Shown here: one piece after another, positions 48,072 to 48,146 of the stretch
How positions within the stretch are numbered: position 1 is the first letter of the stretch
How the letters are laid out: every line of letters starts with the position of its first letter
NCBI GenBank assembly: GCA_046704785.1
Contig: JBJKRF010000134.1
Location: forward strand, 1 to 48,146
Origin: JBJKRF01 sp046704785
GTDB taxonomy: Bacteria; Chloroflexota; Anaerolineae; Anaerolineales; Villigracilaceae
Direction of reading: 5' to 3'
Length of the DNA: 48,146 nucleotides
The notes under the pieces: generated by a model
Seen by the model: only the letters and a program-made list of their open reading frames with translations
Told to the model about the DNA's origin: nothing
Databases searched by the model: none
Made by a program: the position numbers and the translations under genes

Positions 48072-48146
48072 ACCCAAAAGTGAGTGAATTTTGCTCTCTT
48101 TGCCCCACAAAGGGCCTAAAAACAGGGGGAAAATCGGGATGCGAGT

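Overview
This 48 kb window looks like a chromosomal contig from a Chloroflexota bacterium, most likely Anaerolineae-like. That is an inference from gene content and style: secreted proteins with Thr/Pro linkers, zinc-ribbon membrane proteins beside cytochrome genes, a very long SecA, a System I cytochrome c maturation operon, and an hrcA-grpE-dnaK-dnaJ operon under a perfect CIRCE operator. No rRNA or tRNA gene was recognised, so the taxonomy is not proven. The core is GC-rich. The first ~0.9 kb and the last ~1.7 kb are visibly more AT-rich and carry accessory DNA.

Left edge (1-1880): part of a chromosomal integron. It has an IntI-type tyrosine recombinase with the IntI-specific insertion, an attI-like core site upstream of it, and one divergently oriented cassette gene of unknown function. 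The cassette is bounded by a matching core sequence in inverse orientation.

1890-10774 (minus strand): one long System I (Ccm) operon, ccmE-ccmF-ccmH-ccmG-(zinc-ribbon CcmI-like)-(diheme lipoprotein cytochrome c)-ccmA-ccmB-ccmC-(CcmD-like), closed by a strong terminator. CcmE carries the rarer CxxxY heme-binding motif.

11229-17199: two convergent electron-transfer modules that would need that maturation system. On the plus strand are a nine-heme membrane-anchored cytochrome and a cytochrome b fused to a c-type heme domain. On the minus strand are an octaheme cytochrome, a TAT-exported four-cluster ferredoxin, an NrfD-type quinone-interacting membrane protein and two tiny membrane proteins, one with a two-CW cysteine domain. 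A NarL-type two-component system (17467-19586) lies just upstream of the minus-strand module and is its obvious candidate regulator. About twenty c-type hemes are encoded in four proteins, and no recognised catalytic reductase or oxidase subunit is present.

19699-41386: mostly housekeeping. In order: a zinc-ribbon membrane protein, panE-panB (pantothenate), a YtxH protein, a glycosyltransferase, a stand-alone receiver plus an SH3b protein, aconitase, adenosine deaminase, an extended SecA (1340 aa), a cellulose-synthase-like GT2, DNA polymerase III alpha, an LCM-like methyltransferase and a DUF1697 protein. A GC-homopolymer inverted repeat lies between secA and the GT2 gene.

41485-46461: the heat-shock operon, with a textbook sigma-70 promoter overlapped downstream by CIRCE, then hrcA, grpE, dnaK, dnaJ and a hairpin.

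Right edge (46477-48146): an AT-rich, decayed restriction-modification island. It has a Dam-type adenine methylase gene broken by an in-frame stop and by a frameshift in an A9 tract, a perfect 23-bp palindrome between divergent genes, a C-protein-like HTH regulator, and the N-terminal part of a PD-(D/E)xK-like restriction endonuclease.
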